Origin: Eubacterium sp. AF22-8LB
GTDB taxonomy: Bacteria > Bacillota_I > Bacilli_A > Erysipelotrichales > Erysipelotrichaceae
Reading direction: 5' to 3'
Length of the DNA: 64,000 nucleotides
NCBI RefSeq assembly: GCF_003458715.1
Contig: NZ_QRVI01000004.1
Coordinates: forward strand, 49,044-113,043
Position numbers and translations under genes: made by a program. The notes below the pieces were generated by a model, which worked only from the letters and a program-made list of their open reading frames with translations, made no database searches and had not been told where the DNA came from. Positions 43,357 through 51,887 of this stretch are shown here, piece by piece. Numbering within the stretch: position 1 is the stretch's first letter; each line of letters starts with the position of its first letter.

Positions 43357-43656
43357 ATGGAAAAGAAAAATGGATTTACGATTTTAGAAATGATGATTGT
43401 GATGTTAATTGTTGCACTGCTCTTATTGATTACTCTACCTAACATTCAACAAAAGGAGAAGATCATTAGAAATAAGGGGTGTGAAGCTTTGTTGGAAATA
43501 GTGAATTCGCAAATCATGTTGTATGAAATCGATCAGCTAGAAACGCCTACAAGTGTACAGGAGCTGATTGACTTTGGCTATTTGAAGAAAGGACAGGATA
43601 CATGTCCGGATCATAGTAAAGTGGTGATAATCGATGGGCAGGCTGTATCGCAATAA
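43357..43656 (+). CDS. comGC: major competence pseudopilin ComGC
   Basis: 99 residues with the class 3 prepilin signal KKNG|FTILEMMIVMLIVALLLL (cleavage after Gly, Glu at +5), then a soluble domain with two Cys. It is the main pilin of the DNA-uptake pilus and needs ComC peptidase, not in this window. SD AAAGGAGG. Overlaps comGD by 23 bp. Confidence 0.95.
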   Translation: MEKKNGFTILEMMIVMLIVALLLLITLPNIQQKEKIIRNKGCEALLEIVNSQIMLYEIDQLETPTSVQELIDFGYLKKGQDTCPDHSKVVIIDGQAVSQ

Positions 43657-44026
43657 GAATGGCTTTACGCTTTTAGAAATGTTAGTGGTACTTTTGATTG
43701 TTTCTATCTTAAGCTTTGGCTTTTCAACTCAAATGAATACTTCTCTTTATCTATTTATGAAGAAGGTTCAAACATTAAGCATTACAGCGCAGGAAAAGGC
43801 ATATGTCGAGCATCAAAGAATCGATATGAGTGTAGATTCTAAAATTAATGTTGGTGATATAGAATATTACATTCCTAAAGATATCGTATGTGATCCAGTG
43901 AGCTTTTACTATAATACCAAGGGTAATATTTCAAAGGCATTAACTTTACGATGTCAGAATGCGAATTCAAAAATGAAGCTTGTATATCAATTAGGAACAG
44001 GTAGGGTTCGTCTTGAAAAGGAATAA
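43634..44026 (+). CDS. comGD: minor pseudopilin ComGD
   Basis: 130 residues with prepilin signal NKNG|FTLLEMLVVLLIVSILSF and a small C-terminal domain that ends in a pilin-like beta region (GTGRVRLEKE). It overlaps both comGC and the comGE-like gene, so the set is translationally coupled. Confidence 0.88.
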   Translation: MGRLYRNKNGFTLLEMLVVLLIVSILSFGFSTQMNTSLYLFMKKVQTLSITAQEKAYVEHQRIDMSVDSKINVGDIEYYIPKDIVCDPVSFYYNTKGNISKALTLRCQNANSKMKLVYQLGTGRVRLEKE

Positions 44027-44174
44027 TGGTTTTCTACTAGAGGATGCTCTATTTGCGTTTTTTGTGATTCTATTATGTGTAAGTCTTTTGTTAAATGGGT
44101 TACATACTCTATATTTTCAAAGGAATCTAAAAATCGATGAAAGAATTCAAAAGAAATGGTTTTACACTGATTGA
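44013..44174 (+). CDS. very short ComGE-like pseudopilin (53 aa, TTG start)
   Basis: A frame not reached by simple ATG/length rules: TTG 44013 then RNNG|FLLEDALFAFFVILLCVSLLL, a class 3 prepilin signal with Glu at +5, plus a charged tail ending at TGA 44172-44174. It lies exactly where comGE belongs, overlaps comGD by 14 bp and comGF by 38 bp. The body is much shorter than ComGE of B. subtilis (~115 aa). Identity is inferred from signal and position. Confidence 0.7.
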   Translation: MKRNNGFLLEDALFAFFVILLCVSLLLNGLHTLYFQRNLKIDERIQKKWFYTD

Positions 44175-44529
44175 AGCTTTACTCGCACTTTTTATAACAT
44201 GTTTAGTCAGTTTACTTGGTTGTATGGTTATAAGCTGTGCCTTGCGCTTTTCACATATGGATATAGATACACAAAATCAATATGCGATATTGCAGCTTAG
44301 AAGAGAAGTGAGTATGGCATCTTCAATTCAGGTAGAAGATGATTGTCTAGAATATATCTTGAATCATGAGAAGATGATTCTATACTTTGATAAGCATCGC
44401 ATTGTAAAAAGTCCTGGCTATGAGATTTTTATGGAGCAGCTAGATTCTGCCTATTTTTATAAGAAAGAAGATGGTATTTATTTGTGGTTTCGTAAACAAA
44501 ACAAAATCTACGACTTTGAAATCTATTAA
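44137..44529 (+). CDS. comGF: minor pseudopilin ComGF-like
   Basis: 130 residues with signal FKRNG|FTLIEALLALFITCLVSLL and the ComGF pattern of a LRREVSMAS helix followed by strands (LYFDKHRIVKSPG). Overlaps the comGE-like gene upstream and the comGG-like gene by 14 bp downstream. Confidence 0.82.
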   Translation: MKEFKRNGFTLIEALLALFITCLVSLLGCMVISCALRFSHMDIDTQNQYAILQLRREVSMASSIQVEDDCLEYILNHEKMILYFDKHRIVKSPGYEIFMEQLDSAYFYKKEDGIYLWFRKQNKIYDFEIY

Positions 44530-44878
44530 CGGATATGCCTCTTGGACAAGTCTAGTATGCTTCTTTCTAGTGCTTCAAATTCTTTCGTTTCTTGCGCTAC
44601 AAACGATGCAAAATGTGTATTTATTAAAAGCCAATCGACAGAATGTATTGGAGCTTTCTATCTTGGATCATGCCAAGCATATGATTCGGCACAATAATCA
44701 GATTCGTTTGTGTCATACGAATCAAGAATTGATTTTAGAAAAAGATATTCGTGTACAGGATATAGAAGTTCATCTATTGGATCAAGGTACATATATTGAG
44801 TGCGATTACTTCGATGTATGTATGAAGATCTATTATGATGATAAGGCAATCGTGTCGGTTGATATTGACGAACATTGA
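44516..44878 (+). CDS. comGG: ComGG-like minor pseudopilin
   Basis: 120 residues from TTG 44516 (KSINGYASWTSLVCFFLVLQ-type N-terminus): one membrane helix, then an acidic soluble domain. The prepilin signal is degenerate, as in ComGG. An earlier in-frame ATG at 44471 would add residues that lie within comGF and lack a signal; TTG with AAA next is also used by the comGE-like gene and the PBP. The last codons contain the -35 of the leuS promoter. Confidence 0.65.
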   Translation: MKSINGYASWTSLVCFFLVLQILSFLALQTMQNVYLLKANRQNVLELSILDHAKHMIRHNNQIRLCHTNQELILEKDIRVQDIEVHLLDQGTYIECDYFDVCMKIYYDDKAIVSVDIDEH

Positions 44879-44893
44879 AAAAAAAGTTAAAAT
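44865..44893 (+). promoter_or_regulatory. leuS T-box promoter
   Basis: TTGACG (44865-44870), 17-bp spacer, TAAAAT (44888-44893). The -35 is within the end of the comGG-like gene. Confidence 0.65.
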
Positions 44894-44899
44894 TGATGC

Positions 44900-45110
44900 A
44901 TAGCGATGAATTAGAGTAGTAAAAGGAAATGGCATTTTTAGAGAGCTAAAGTTGGTGGGATTTAGTAGTGTGCAGCCTTTGAACTTGCTAAGGAGCTGAT
45001 GAGTAATGTTATCCGTATGCTCTGCGATAAAGGGCTTGAGGGGCACAATGAAAGTTGTGAACTAAGGTGGTACCGCGTACAAACGTCCTTAGATTTCAAG
45101 GGCGTTTTTT
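44900..45110 (+). promoter_or_regulatory. T-box leader of leuS (specifier CTT, Leu)
   Basis: The T-box sequence AAGGTGGTACCGCG is at 45064-45077. The specifier CTT follows GAA at 44984-44986. The terminator has arms 45082-45090 and 45098-45106 (one G-T pair) with a T run. Uncharged tRNA-Leu binding would stabilise the antiterminator. The specifier assignment is by analogy with the tyrS and ileS leaders here. Confidence 0.93.
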
Positions 45111-45129
45111 ATATTTATAGGAGGCTAAT

Positions 45130-47544
45130 ATGTACGATCATTTAGAAGTTGAAAAGAAATGGCATAAGTATTGGGAAGAACATGAAACATTCAAAACGGA
45201 TGTTTGGGATTTCTCAAAGCCAAAATTTTATGCATTAGATATGTTCCCATATCCAAGTGGTGTAGGACTTCATGCAGGACATCCAGAAGGCTATACAGCT
45301 ACAGATATTGTTTCACGTATGAAACGTATGCAAGGCTATAATGTACTTCACCCAATGGGCTATGACTCATTTGGTTTACCTGCTGAGCAATATGCGGTTC
45401 AAACAGGAAACAATCCAAATGGATTTACACAAAAGAATATCAAGACTTTCACTAAACAGCTAAAGGAATTAGGTTTTGATTATGACTGGTCAAAAATGAT
45501 TGCGACTTCAGATCCAGATTTCTATCATTGGACACAATGGATCTTTAAACAATTGTATAAGGATGGCTATGCCAAATATGTTGACATGCCAGTAAACTGG
45601 TGTGAAGAATTGGGTACAGTTTTATCAAATGATGAAGTTGTAGATGGTAAAAGTGAACGTGGTGGCTATCCCGTTATTCGTAAGAATATGAAACAGCTTT
45701 GTATTGATCAGGCTGCTTTTGCGGAAAGATTACTAGAAGGCTTAAATGAAATTGATTGGCCAGAATCAACAAAGGAAATGCAAAGACACTGGATTGGTCG
45801 TTCTACTGGTGTTGAGGTTCAATTTGAAATTGTAGGTGGAGGAAAATTCTCTATCTTTACAACATGTATTGAAACTATCTATGGTATTACTTTTATGGTT
45901 CTTGCACCTGATGGAGATTTGGTACAGGAATTAATGCCTCGAATCAAAAACCAGGATGAAGTAAAGGCATATATTAAAGAGACTGTATCAAAATCTGAGA
46001 TGGATCGTACAGAATTAAATAAAGGAAAATCTGGTTGTCGTCTAGAAGGAATTAAGGCAATCAATCCAGTCAATGGTAAAGAGGTTGAGGTCTTTATTGG
46101 TGATTTCGTCTTGGCAAACTATGGTACTGGAGCTGTCATGGCTGTACCAAGTCATGATCAACGTGATTTTGAATATGCGATTGCACACAATATTGATATG
46201 ATTCAAGTTATTGAGGGACAAGATGTAAGTGAACATGCCTTTGAAAAACAGGATTATTTAGGTAAAGGCTGCAAATTGATCAATTCTGAAGAATTTACAG
46301 GTTTAACTGTTGAAGAAGCCAAAGTAGCTATTACTAAAAAATTAGTAGATATGGGTATTGCCAAAGAAACTGTAAACTACCGTTTCCGTGAATGGATTTT
46401 TGCGCGTCAGCGTTATTGGGGAGAACCAGTTCCTATTGTTCATTTAGAGGATGGAACAGACTATGTTCTTCCTGATGAAGAATTACCTTTAATTTTACCT
46501 GAACTAGAAGATTATAAGGGTCACAATGGTAAGGCTCCACTTGAAAATGCAACACAATGGAAACAATACAACCAGAATGGTGTTAAGGGTGTTCGTGAAA
46601 CAAGTACAATGCCGGGATCTGCCGGATCTTCATGGTATTACTTACGTTATATTGATCCACACAACAATGAGAAACTTGCAGATCCAGAATTATTGAAGCA
46701 CTGGATGCCAGTTGACTTATATGTCGGTGGTCCAGAACATGCGGTTGGTCACTTAATGTATTCTCGTATCTGGAATAATTACTTATATGACAAGGGTATT
46801 GTTGCGTGCAAAGAACCATTTAAGAAATTAGTACATCAAGGTATGATTTTAGGTGAAAATGGTATTAAGATGGGTAAACGTTTCCCTGAATTTGTCGTAA
46901 ATCCAAGTGATATTGTAAAAAAATATGGTGCAGATACACTTCGTTTATATGAAATGTTTATGGGTCCATTAGAACAGAGCAAGCCTTGGTCAATGGCTGG
47001 CTGTGATGGAGCTAGAAGATGGTTGGATCGTGTATATCGTTTGTTTGTTGAATCTGATAAGATCAGTGATACAAATGATGGAAAATTGGATAAGGTTTAC
47101 AACCAGACTGTTAAAAAGGTTACAGAGGATTATGAATCATTAGGTTTCAACACAGCTATTTCGCAAATGATGATTTTCGTGAATGAAGCCTATAAAGCAG
47201 AAACAGTATATAAACCATATGCCGAAGGTATGATCAAGATGTTGTCATGTATCACTCCACATATTGGTGAAGAAATGTGGCAATTATTAGGTCATGAAGA
47301 ATCCATTGCGTATGAAGCATGGCCAACATATGATGAGGCAAAATTGGTAGAAGATACAATTACTTGTGTTGTTCAGGTCAATGGTAAGGTTCGTGGAAAA
47401 TTTGAAGCGGCTGTGGGAAGTTCAAATGAAGAGCTTGAAAAACAGGCGATGGAATTGGAAACAGTTAAGCGTCAGATTGAAGGCAAAACAATTCGTAAGG
47501 TAATCGTTGTTAAGGGTAAGGTTGTAAACATCGTTGCCAACTAA
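45130..47544 (+). CDS. leuS: leucyl-tRNA synthetase
   Basis: 804 residues, class I. HIGH motif as HAGHPEG in PYPSGVGLHAGHPEGY (about residue 42), CP1 editing domain with GTGAVMAVPSHDQRDFEYA, catalytic core GSAGSSWYYLRYIDP, and the C-terminal tRNA-binding part. Two signatures deviate: KMSKS is KMGKR (residues 580-584), and the editing-site TTRPDT is TTCIET (244-249). T-box control upstream; femAB-type gene 11 bp downstream. Confidence 0.97.
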   Translation: MYDHLEVEKKWHKYWEEHETFKTDVWDFSKPKFYALDMFPYPSGVGLHAGHPEGYTATDIVSRMKRMQGYNVLHPMGYDSFGLPAEQYAVQTGNNPNGFTQKNIKTFTKQLKELGFDYDWSKMIATSDPDFYHWTQWIFKQLYKDGYAKYVDMPVNWCEELGTVLSNDEVVDGKSERGGYPVIRKNMKQLCIDQAAFAERLLEGLNEIDWPESTKEMQRHWIGRSTGVEVQFEIVGGGKFSIFTTCIETIYGITFMVLAPDGDLVQELMPRIKNQDEVKAYIKETVSKSEMDRTELNKGKSGCRLEGIKAINPVNGKEVEVFIGDFVLANYGTGAVMAVPSHDQRDFEYAIAHNIDMIQVIEGQDVSEHAFEKQDYLGKGCKLINSEEFTGLTVEEAKVAITKKLVDMGIAKETVNYRFREWIFARQRYWGEPVPIVHLEDGTDYVLPDEELPLILPELEDYKGHNGKAPLENATQWKQYNQNGVKGVRETSTMPGSAGSSWYYLRYIDPHNNEKLADPELLKHWMPVDLYVGGPEHAVGHLMYSRIWNNYLYDKGIVACKEPFKKLVHQGMILGENGIKMGKRFPEFVVNPSDIVKKYGADTLRLYEMFMGPLEQSKPWSMAGCDGARRWLDRVYRLFVESDKISDTNDGKLDKVYNQTVKKVTEDYESLGFNTAISQMMIFVNEAYKAETVYKPYAEGMIKMLSCITPHIGEEMWQLLGHEESIAYEAWPTYDEAKLVEDTITCVVQVNGKVRGKFEAAVGSSNEELEKQAMELETVKRQIEGKTIRKVIVVKGKVVNIVAN

Positions 47545-47555
47545 GAAGGTGTAGT

Positions 47556-48806
47556 ATGCAAATAAAAAAAATTAATGATGTAGAATACCAAAAATATTTA
47601 GATTCGATTGAATATGCTGGCTTCTTACAATCGGTAGAGGCTAGTAAAAAGATGGAATCCAATGGTTGGAAAATCGAGTATTTACAGTTTGTTGAAAACA
47701 ATACGGTTGTTGCTTCAGGAATGATTGGTATGATTCCACTGATGAAGATTTTTAAATATTGTTATGTGCCAAGAGGCTTTATCATGGATTATCATGATTC
47801 AGCACTTGTTGAAAGGGTAACGACAACATTTAAAGACTATCTTAAAAAAGAAGGCGTAATCTATGCTGAATTGGATCCAGCTATTCCACTTCAACAAAGA
47901 AATCAGGATGGAGATGTTGTTGAAGATGGCTTCAATAACTTTGATGTCGTAGACAATTTAAAGGCATGTGGCTGTATTCAGCTTCCTTTAAAGTATGGCT
48001 ATGATATGACTCGTCAATGTCGTTTTGTGTCTGTCTTAGATATAAAGGATAAGACAAAGGATGAAGTATTTAATGGCTTTATCTCAAAGACAAGACATAA
48101 TATTCGTAATGCGTTAAAGAATAGTGTTAAGATTCGTGAGCTTTCTAGAGATGAATTATCGATTTTAAAAGAATTGGTGGATATGTCTGGTGAGAAGCAG
48201 AATTATGAAACATTAGGTTTAGAATATTACGAGCAGGAATATGATTATTTTAACGAAAACGCCAAGGTGTATATGTCTTATTTGGATGTGAATGAGTATG
48301 CTTTAAATATTCAACAAAATATGGAAAAGGAAAAAGAAACGATTGCACGTGCAAATGAAACTTTAAAAGAAAATCCATATTCAAAGAATTCACAGAATCG
48401 ATTGAAGATTGCACAAAAGAATCTTGAATCTTTAATGGTAAGACAAGAAGAAGCTAATGAATTATCTTCTAAATGTTCTGGTGAATTGCCACTTGCTGCA
48501 GCGATGTTCTTGTTCTATAAAGGAGAGGTTTATTACCTTTCTAGTGGATCGGATGAAAGATATAAACGTTTCAAAGGTCCATATGCTCTTCAATGGTTTA
48601 TCATTCAAAAAGCTGTAGAAGAAGGAAATCATTCTTATAACTTCTATGGTATTAGTGGTAAGTTTAAGCCTGGAGAAGAGGGCTATGGAGTCTTTGATTT
48701 CAAGCGTGGCTTTAATGCAGTCGTAGAAGAATATATTGGTAACTTTATTCTTCCTTGCAAGCCATTTATCTTTAGAATCTACAACAAATTAAAGCATGTA
48801 TGTTAA
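47556..48806 (+). CDS. FemAB-family peptidoglycan interpeptide-bridge aminoacyltransferase
   Basis: 416 residues with two GNAT-like halves. Family marks include YVPRGFIMDY, the KTRHNIRNALKN segment, and the C-terminal YLSSGSDERYKRFKGPYALQW and FYGISGKF motifs. A coiled-coil arm (about residues 245-310) lies between, as in FemA/MurM. These enzymes transfer amino acids from aminoacyl-tRNA to lipid II side chains. The gene follows leuS by 11 bp with SD GAAGGTG, so it is probably under leucine T-box control; the amino acid used is not known. Confidence 0.92.
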   Translation: MQIKKINDVEYQKYLDSIEYAGFLQSVEASKKMESNGWKIEYLQFVENNTVVASGMIGMIPLMKIFKYCYVPRGFIMDYHDSALVERVTTTFKDYLKKEGVIYAELDPAIPLQQRNQDGDVVEDGFNNFDVVDNLKACGCIQLPLKYGYDMTRQCRFVSVLDIKDKTKDEVFNGFISKTRHNIRNALKNSVKIRELSRDELSILKELVDMSGEKQNYETLGLEYYEQEYDYFNENAKVYMSYLDVNEYALNIQQNMEKEKETIARANETLKENPYSKNSQNRLKIAQKNLESLMVRQEEANELSSKCSGELPLAAAMFLFYKGEVYYLSSGSDERYKRFKGPYALQWFIIQKAVEEGNHSYNFYGISGKFKPGEEGYGVFDFKRGFNAVVEEYIGNFILPCKPFIFRIYNKLKHVC

Positions 48807-48810
48807 AAAG

Positions 48811-48850
48811 AGATGTATGTCCAAAGTTTGGATGTACATCTTTCTTTATT
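48811..48850 (+). terminator. leuS-femAB operon terminator
   Basis: Arms AGATGTA-TCCAA and TTGGA-TACATCT with a 2-base internal mismatch, then TTTCTTTATTTTT. Confidence 0.75.
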
Positions 48851-48863
48851 TTTAAATTTCATT

Positions 48864-48869
48864 TATAAT
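48864..48869 (+). promoter_or_regulatory. -10 of the DUF4358-MBOAT operon
   Basis: TATAAT 27 bp before the first ATG. -35 TTTCTT is weak and overlaps the preceding terminator tail. Confidence 0.5.
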
Positions 48870-48895
48870 ACTTGAGGAATAGGAAATAAAAGGGT

Positions 48896-49372
48896 ATGAA
48901 AAAGACAATATTAATGATATTAAAGACTTTTGTAGTCGTTTTTTTTAGCGTGTTTTTATTCAATGAACTAAGTGGGCCGCGTATGAGTTCGGCTGATTTT
49001 GGTGTTGTTGAAAAGAATGTGATGAAGAAGATGGCTGCTTTTCATTTGGAAAAACAGCAGAGGCAGGCAATCAAAAAGAATTTGGCGATTGATCCTTCCA
49101 ATTATGAAAATATAGAATACTATAAGGCAAACGATCCTATGGATGTGCGTGAGATTGTGATCGTGAAGTTTAAGGATACAAGTCAGGGGGATGCTTTTAA
49201 AAAGGCTATGCAGGATCGTATTGATGCACAGATCCATGCCTTTGATGGATATGGTGTTGAGCAGGTTGGCTTGTTAAAGAAGGCTGTTATATCGGTGGAT
49301 ATGAATTATGCCATTTATGTCACTTGTGACAAGGCGAATGATGTTGTTTCGTTGTATAAGGAACAGCTGTAG
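48896..49372 (+). CDS. DUF4358-type secreted/membrane-anchored protein
   Basis: 158 residues: an N-terminal membrane anchor (about residues 5-24), then an extracytoplasmic domain with DPSNYENIEYYKAN, IVIVKFKDTSQ and DGYGVEQVGLLKKAVISVDMN, the pattern I know as DUF4358. This domain is often found beside MBOAT and DHHW genes. Function is not established. Eight bases separate it from the MBOAT gene. Confidence 0.8.
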   Translation: MKKTILMILKTFVVVFFSVFLFNELSGPRMSSADFGVVEKNVMKKMAAFHLEKQQRQAIKKNLAIDPSNYENIEYYKANDPMDVREIVIVKFKDTSQGDAFKKAMQDRIDAQIHAFDGYGVEQVGLLKKAVISVDMNYAIYVTCDKANDVVSLYKEQL

Positions 49373-49380
49373 GGGGATGT

Positions 49381-50754
49381 ATGGTATTTAATAGTTTGAT
49401 TTTTATATTCATGTTTTTGCCGCTTGTATTCTTGGCTTATACATTGATTCCCAACAAAATGATAAAGACGTTGGTTTTGGTGCTATGTTCGTTGTTGTTT
49501 TATTCGTGGGGGCAGCCAGCTTCTTTAGTGTTGATGCTTGTAACAATTGTATGGAATTATTTGACAGGTTTAGAGTTGGCTCTTTATGAAGGAAACAAGC
49601 GTAAATATATCTTCTGGATCGGTGTTTTGTTTCATGTGTTGATTCTGGTGATTTATAAATATACGAATTTCATTCTTGGCTTTACATCCATTCATATAGA
49701 TCTAGCTTTACCGGTTGGTTTATCTTTCTTTACGTTTAGTGCCATTTCTTATTTGGGCGATGTATATATGGGTAAGAGTGAGCCGCAAAAGAATCTTTTA
49801 TCTTTAGCTTTATATTTATCTTTTTTTGGAAAGGTGAGTATGGGTCCTATTGTTCAATATCATGACATGGAAAAGGAGTTATCTCGTTTTAAGAAGATTG
49901 GTGTTCTAGAGTTTGGAGAGGCTTTTCAAAGAATCATGAAGGGACTAGCGAAAAAGGTCATTATTGCCGATCAGTTATCGCTTATGTATGCATCTTTATC
50001 AGGGAATACGACCAGTCTTGGAACATGGCTATGTGCGATTGCGTATATGCTGCAGATCTATTTTGATTTTAGTGGCTATTCGGATATGGCGATTGGAATC
50101 AGTCGTCTGTTTGGGTTTGAATTTGATGAAAACTTTGATCATCCCTATACAGCTGTCTCTATACAGAATTTTTGGAGAAAATGGCATATCTCACTGTCTC
50201 GATGGTTCAGAGATTATATTTATATTCCTTTAGGTGGAAATCGTGTTCCGGATAATATCTATATTCGTAATATTCTGATTGTATGGCTTTTAACGGGAAT
50301 ATGGCATGGTGCCAGTATGAATTTTATTGTATGGGGCTTGTATTATGGTTTACTGCTTCTTGCGGAGCGTTTTATCTGGAAGGATAAGTTAAAGCGTTTG
50401 CCTCGTTTTATTCAGCATCTATATACATTGCTTCTTGTCTTGATTGGCTGGGTATTCTTCTATAGTTCAAGTTTAGTATCGGCATTTAAAACAATCTTAG
50501 CCATGTTAGGAATTGGCACAACAGGATTTAGTGATATGCATGCGTTGTTTGCGTTAAGACAGAACTTTGTTTTGATCGTTATTGCGATTCTATTTAGTAT
50601 GCCACTCTTTGATCGTATTGATAAAGCGATCCTTCGTGTAATGAAACAAAGAGGAGCCATACTTAGTATTTGTTTCTGGTTTGTGTTGTTTATGATAAGT
50701 CTGGCGTTTATTGTGGGAAATACATTCCAATCCTTTTTGTATTTTGCGTTTTAG
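49381..50754 (+). CDS. MBOAT-family membrane O-acyltransferase (AlgI/DltB-like)
   Basis: 457 residues, about ten membrane helices. MBOAT marks: NFWRKWHISLSRWFRDYIYIPLGG (about residues 262-285) and the catalytic His in LTGIWHGASMNFIVWG (about 310). Such proteins move acyl groups from a cytoplasmic donor across the membrane for polymer O-acylation. The acceptor polymer is unknown. SD is TAGGGGGATG. A DHHW gene follows 11 bp later. Confidence 0.93.
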   Translation: MVFNSLIFIFMFLPLVFLAYTLIPNKMIKTLVLVLCSLLFYSWGQPASLVLMLVTIVWNYLTGLELALYEGNKRKYIFWIGVLFHVLILVIYKYTNFILGFTSIHIDLALPVGLSFFTFSAISYLGDVYMGKSEPQKNLLSLALYLSFFGKVSMGPIVQYHDMEKELSRFKKIGVLEFGEAFQRIMKGLAKKVIIADQLSLMYASLSGNTTSLGTWLCAIAYMLQIYFDFSGYSDMAIGISRLFGFEFDENFDHPYTAVSIQNFWRKWHISLSRWFRDYIYIPLGGNRVPDNIYIRNILIVWLLTGIWHGASMNFIVWGLYYGLLLLAERFIWKDKLKRLPRFIQHLYTLLLVLIGWVFFYSSSLVSAFKTILAMLGIGTTGFSDMHALFALRQNFVLIVIAILFSMPLFDRIDKAILRVMKQRGAILSICFWFVLFMISLAFIVGNTFQSFLYFAF

Positions 50755-50765
50755 AAGGTAAGAGT

Positions 50766-51887
50766 ATGAAGAAATATCAAAATTTAGTAAGAAGAACCAT
50801 CACCCTATGCATGCCGGTTATTTTGATTCTTGGACTTGTCGTCAACCTGGTTTTTCCAGATCATGAATTGTCATTTGTAGAGAATCGTTCTTTACAGAGA
50901 TTTCCTGAAATGGATAGGACATCGATGATGGATGGTTCCTTTGAAACAAAATTGTCAAGCTGGTTTGCGGATCAGTTTGTGGGAAGAAATAGTTTTATTC
51001 ATCTTCGCTATGGGATGTTGAAGCTTTTAGGTCAAAAGAAGATCGATGATATTTATTTGTGTAAAAATCAGCTGATCGAGGATGCAAAGCTTCCAAATAA
51101 GGAGCAGATGGCTAGAAACTTGAGTGCGATCAATAAGTTTGCAAAATCACATTCCGATTTAAATACCACTTTCTTACTGGTTCCCAATGCGGTATCGATT
51201 CAAGAAGATCATTTGCCTTATTTGTCAGATGAAAATGATCAGAACAAGATTATGGATTCCATATATAAGAAATTAAAAAGTTCGGTATCAATTGTGGATG
51301 TAAGAAAGAATCTAAAGAAGCATAGTGATGAGTACATCTATTATAAGAGTGATCATCACTGGACAAGTCTTGGAGCATTCTACGCATATCAGAAGCTGAA
51401 TGATGCAGTCTCATTAAATGATTATGAACAGATGGTCGTTTCCAAGAATTTCAAGGGAACTCTGGCCAATGGAACAGGAAGCTTCGGCATTAAGGATACG
51501 ATTTCCATCTTTGTGAATAAGAAATTGAATGATTATTATGTGCAGGAAGCGGACAACAAGAAGAAGGGTTCGATCTATGATTCGAGCTTTATTGATTCTA
51601 AAGATCAGTACAGTGTGTTCTTGGGAGGAAATAAGAGTATTCAAAGAATTGAATTGGAAAACAATTCAAAGAAACATTTACTAATATTTAAGGATTCCTA
51701 TGCGAACAGCTTTGTGCAGTTTTTAATGAATGATTATCGAACGATAACGATTGTAGATCCGCGTTACTACAATGAGAACATTGAAAAGGTGATTCAGGAA
51801 GATTTTATAACGGATGTGATGTATTTATATAACACGAATACGTTTGTAGAAGATACATCCTTAGCAGATGTTTTGGGTGAAGAATAA
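50766..51887 (+). CDS. DHHW/AlgX-like extracytoplasmic O-acetyltransferase-type protein
   Basis: 373 residues: N-terminal membrane anchor, the WFADQFVGRN N-terminal motif, the DHHWTSLGAFYAY motif (about residue 197) with catalytic Asp/His, and a KDSYANSF motif with the nucleophile Ser (about 317). This is the SGNH-like fold of AlgX/AlgJ. It likely takes the acyl group from MBOAT and places it on a surface glycan. Start ATG 50766 (SD GAAGGTAAG) excludes the long frame inside the MBOAT gene. Confidence 0.9.
   Translation: MKKYQNLVRRTITLCMPVILILGLVVNLVFPDHELSFVENRSLQRFPEMDRTSMMDGSFETKLSSWFADQFVGRNSFIHLRYGMLKLLGQKKIDDIYLCKNQLIEDAKLPNKEQMARNLSAINKFAKSHSDLNTTFLLVPNAVSIQEDHLPYLSDENDQNKIMDSIYKKLKSSVSIVDVRKNLKKHSDEYIYYKSDHHWTSLGAFYAYQKLNDAVSLNDYEQMVVSKNFKGTLANGTGSFGIKDTISIFVNKKLNDYYVQEADNKKKGSIYDSSFIDSKDQYSVFLGGNKSIQRIELENNSKKHLLIFKDSYANSFVQFLMNDYRTITIVDPRYYNENIEKVIQEDFITDVMYLYNTNTFVEDTSLADVLGEE

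Noticed and set aside
49964..50233. 89-codon plus-strand frame inside the MBOAT gene
   Set aside because: Out-of-frame shadow of a clear membrane acyltransferase.
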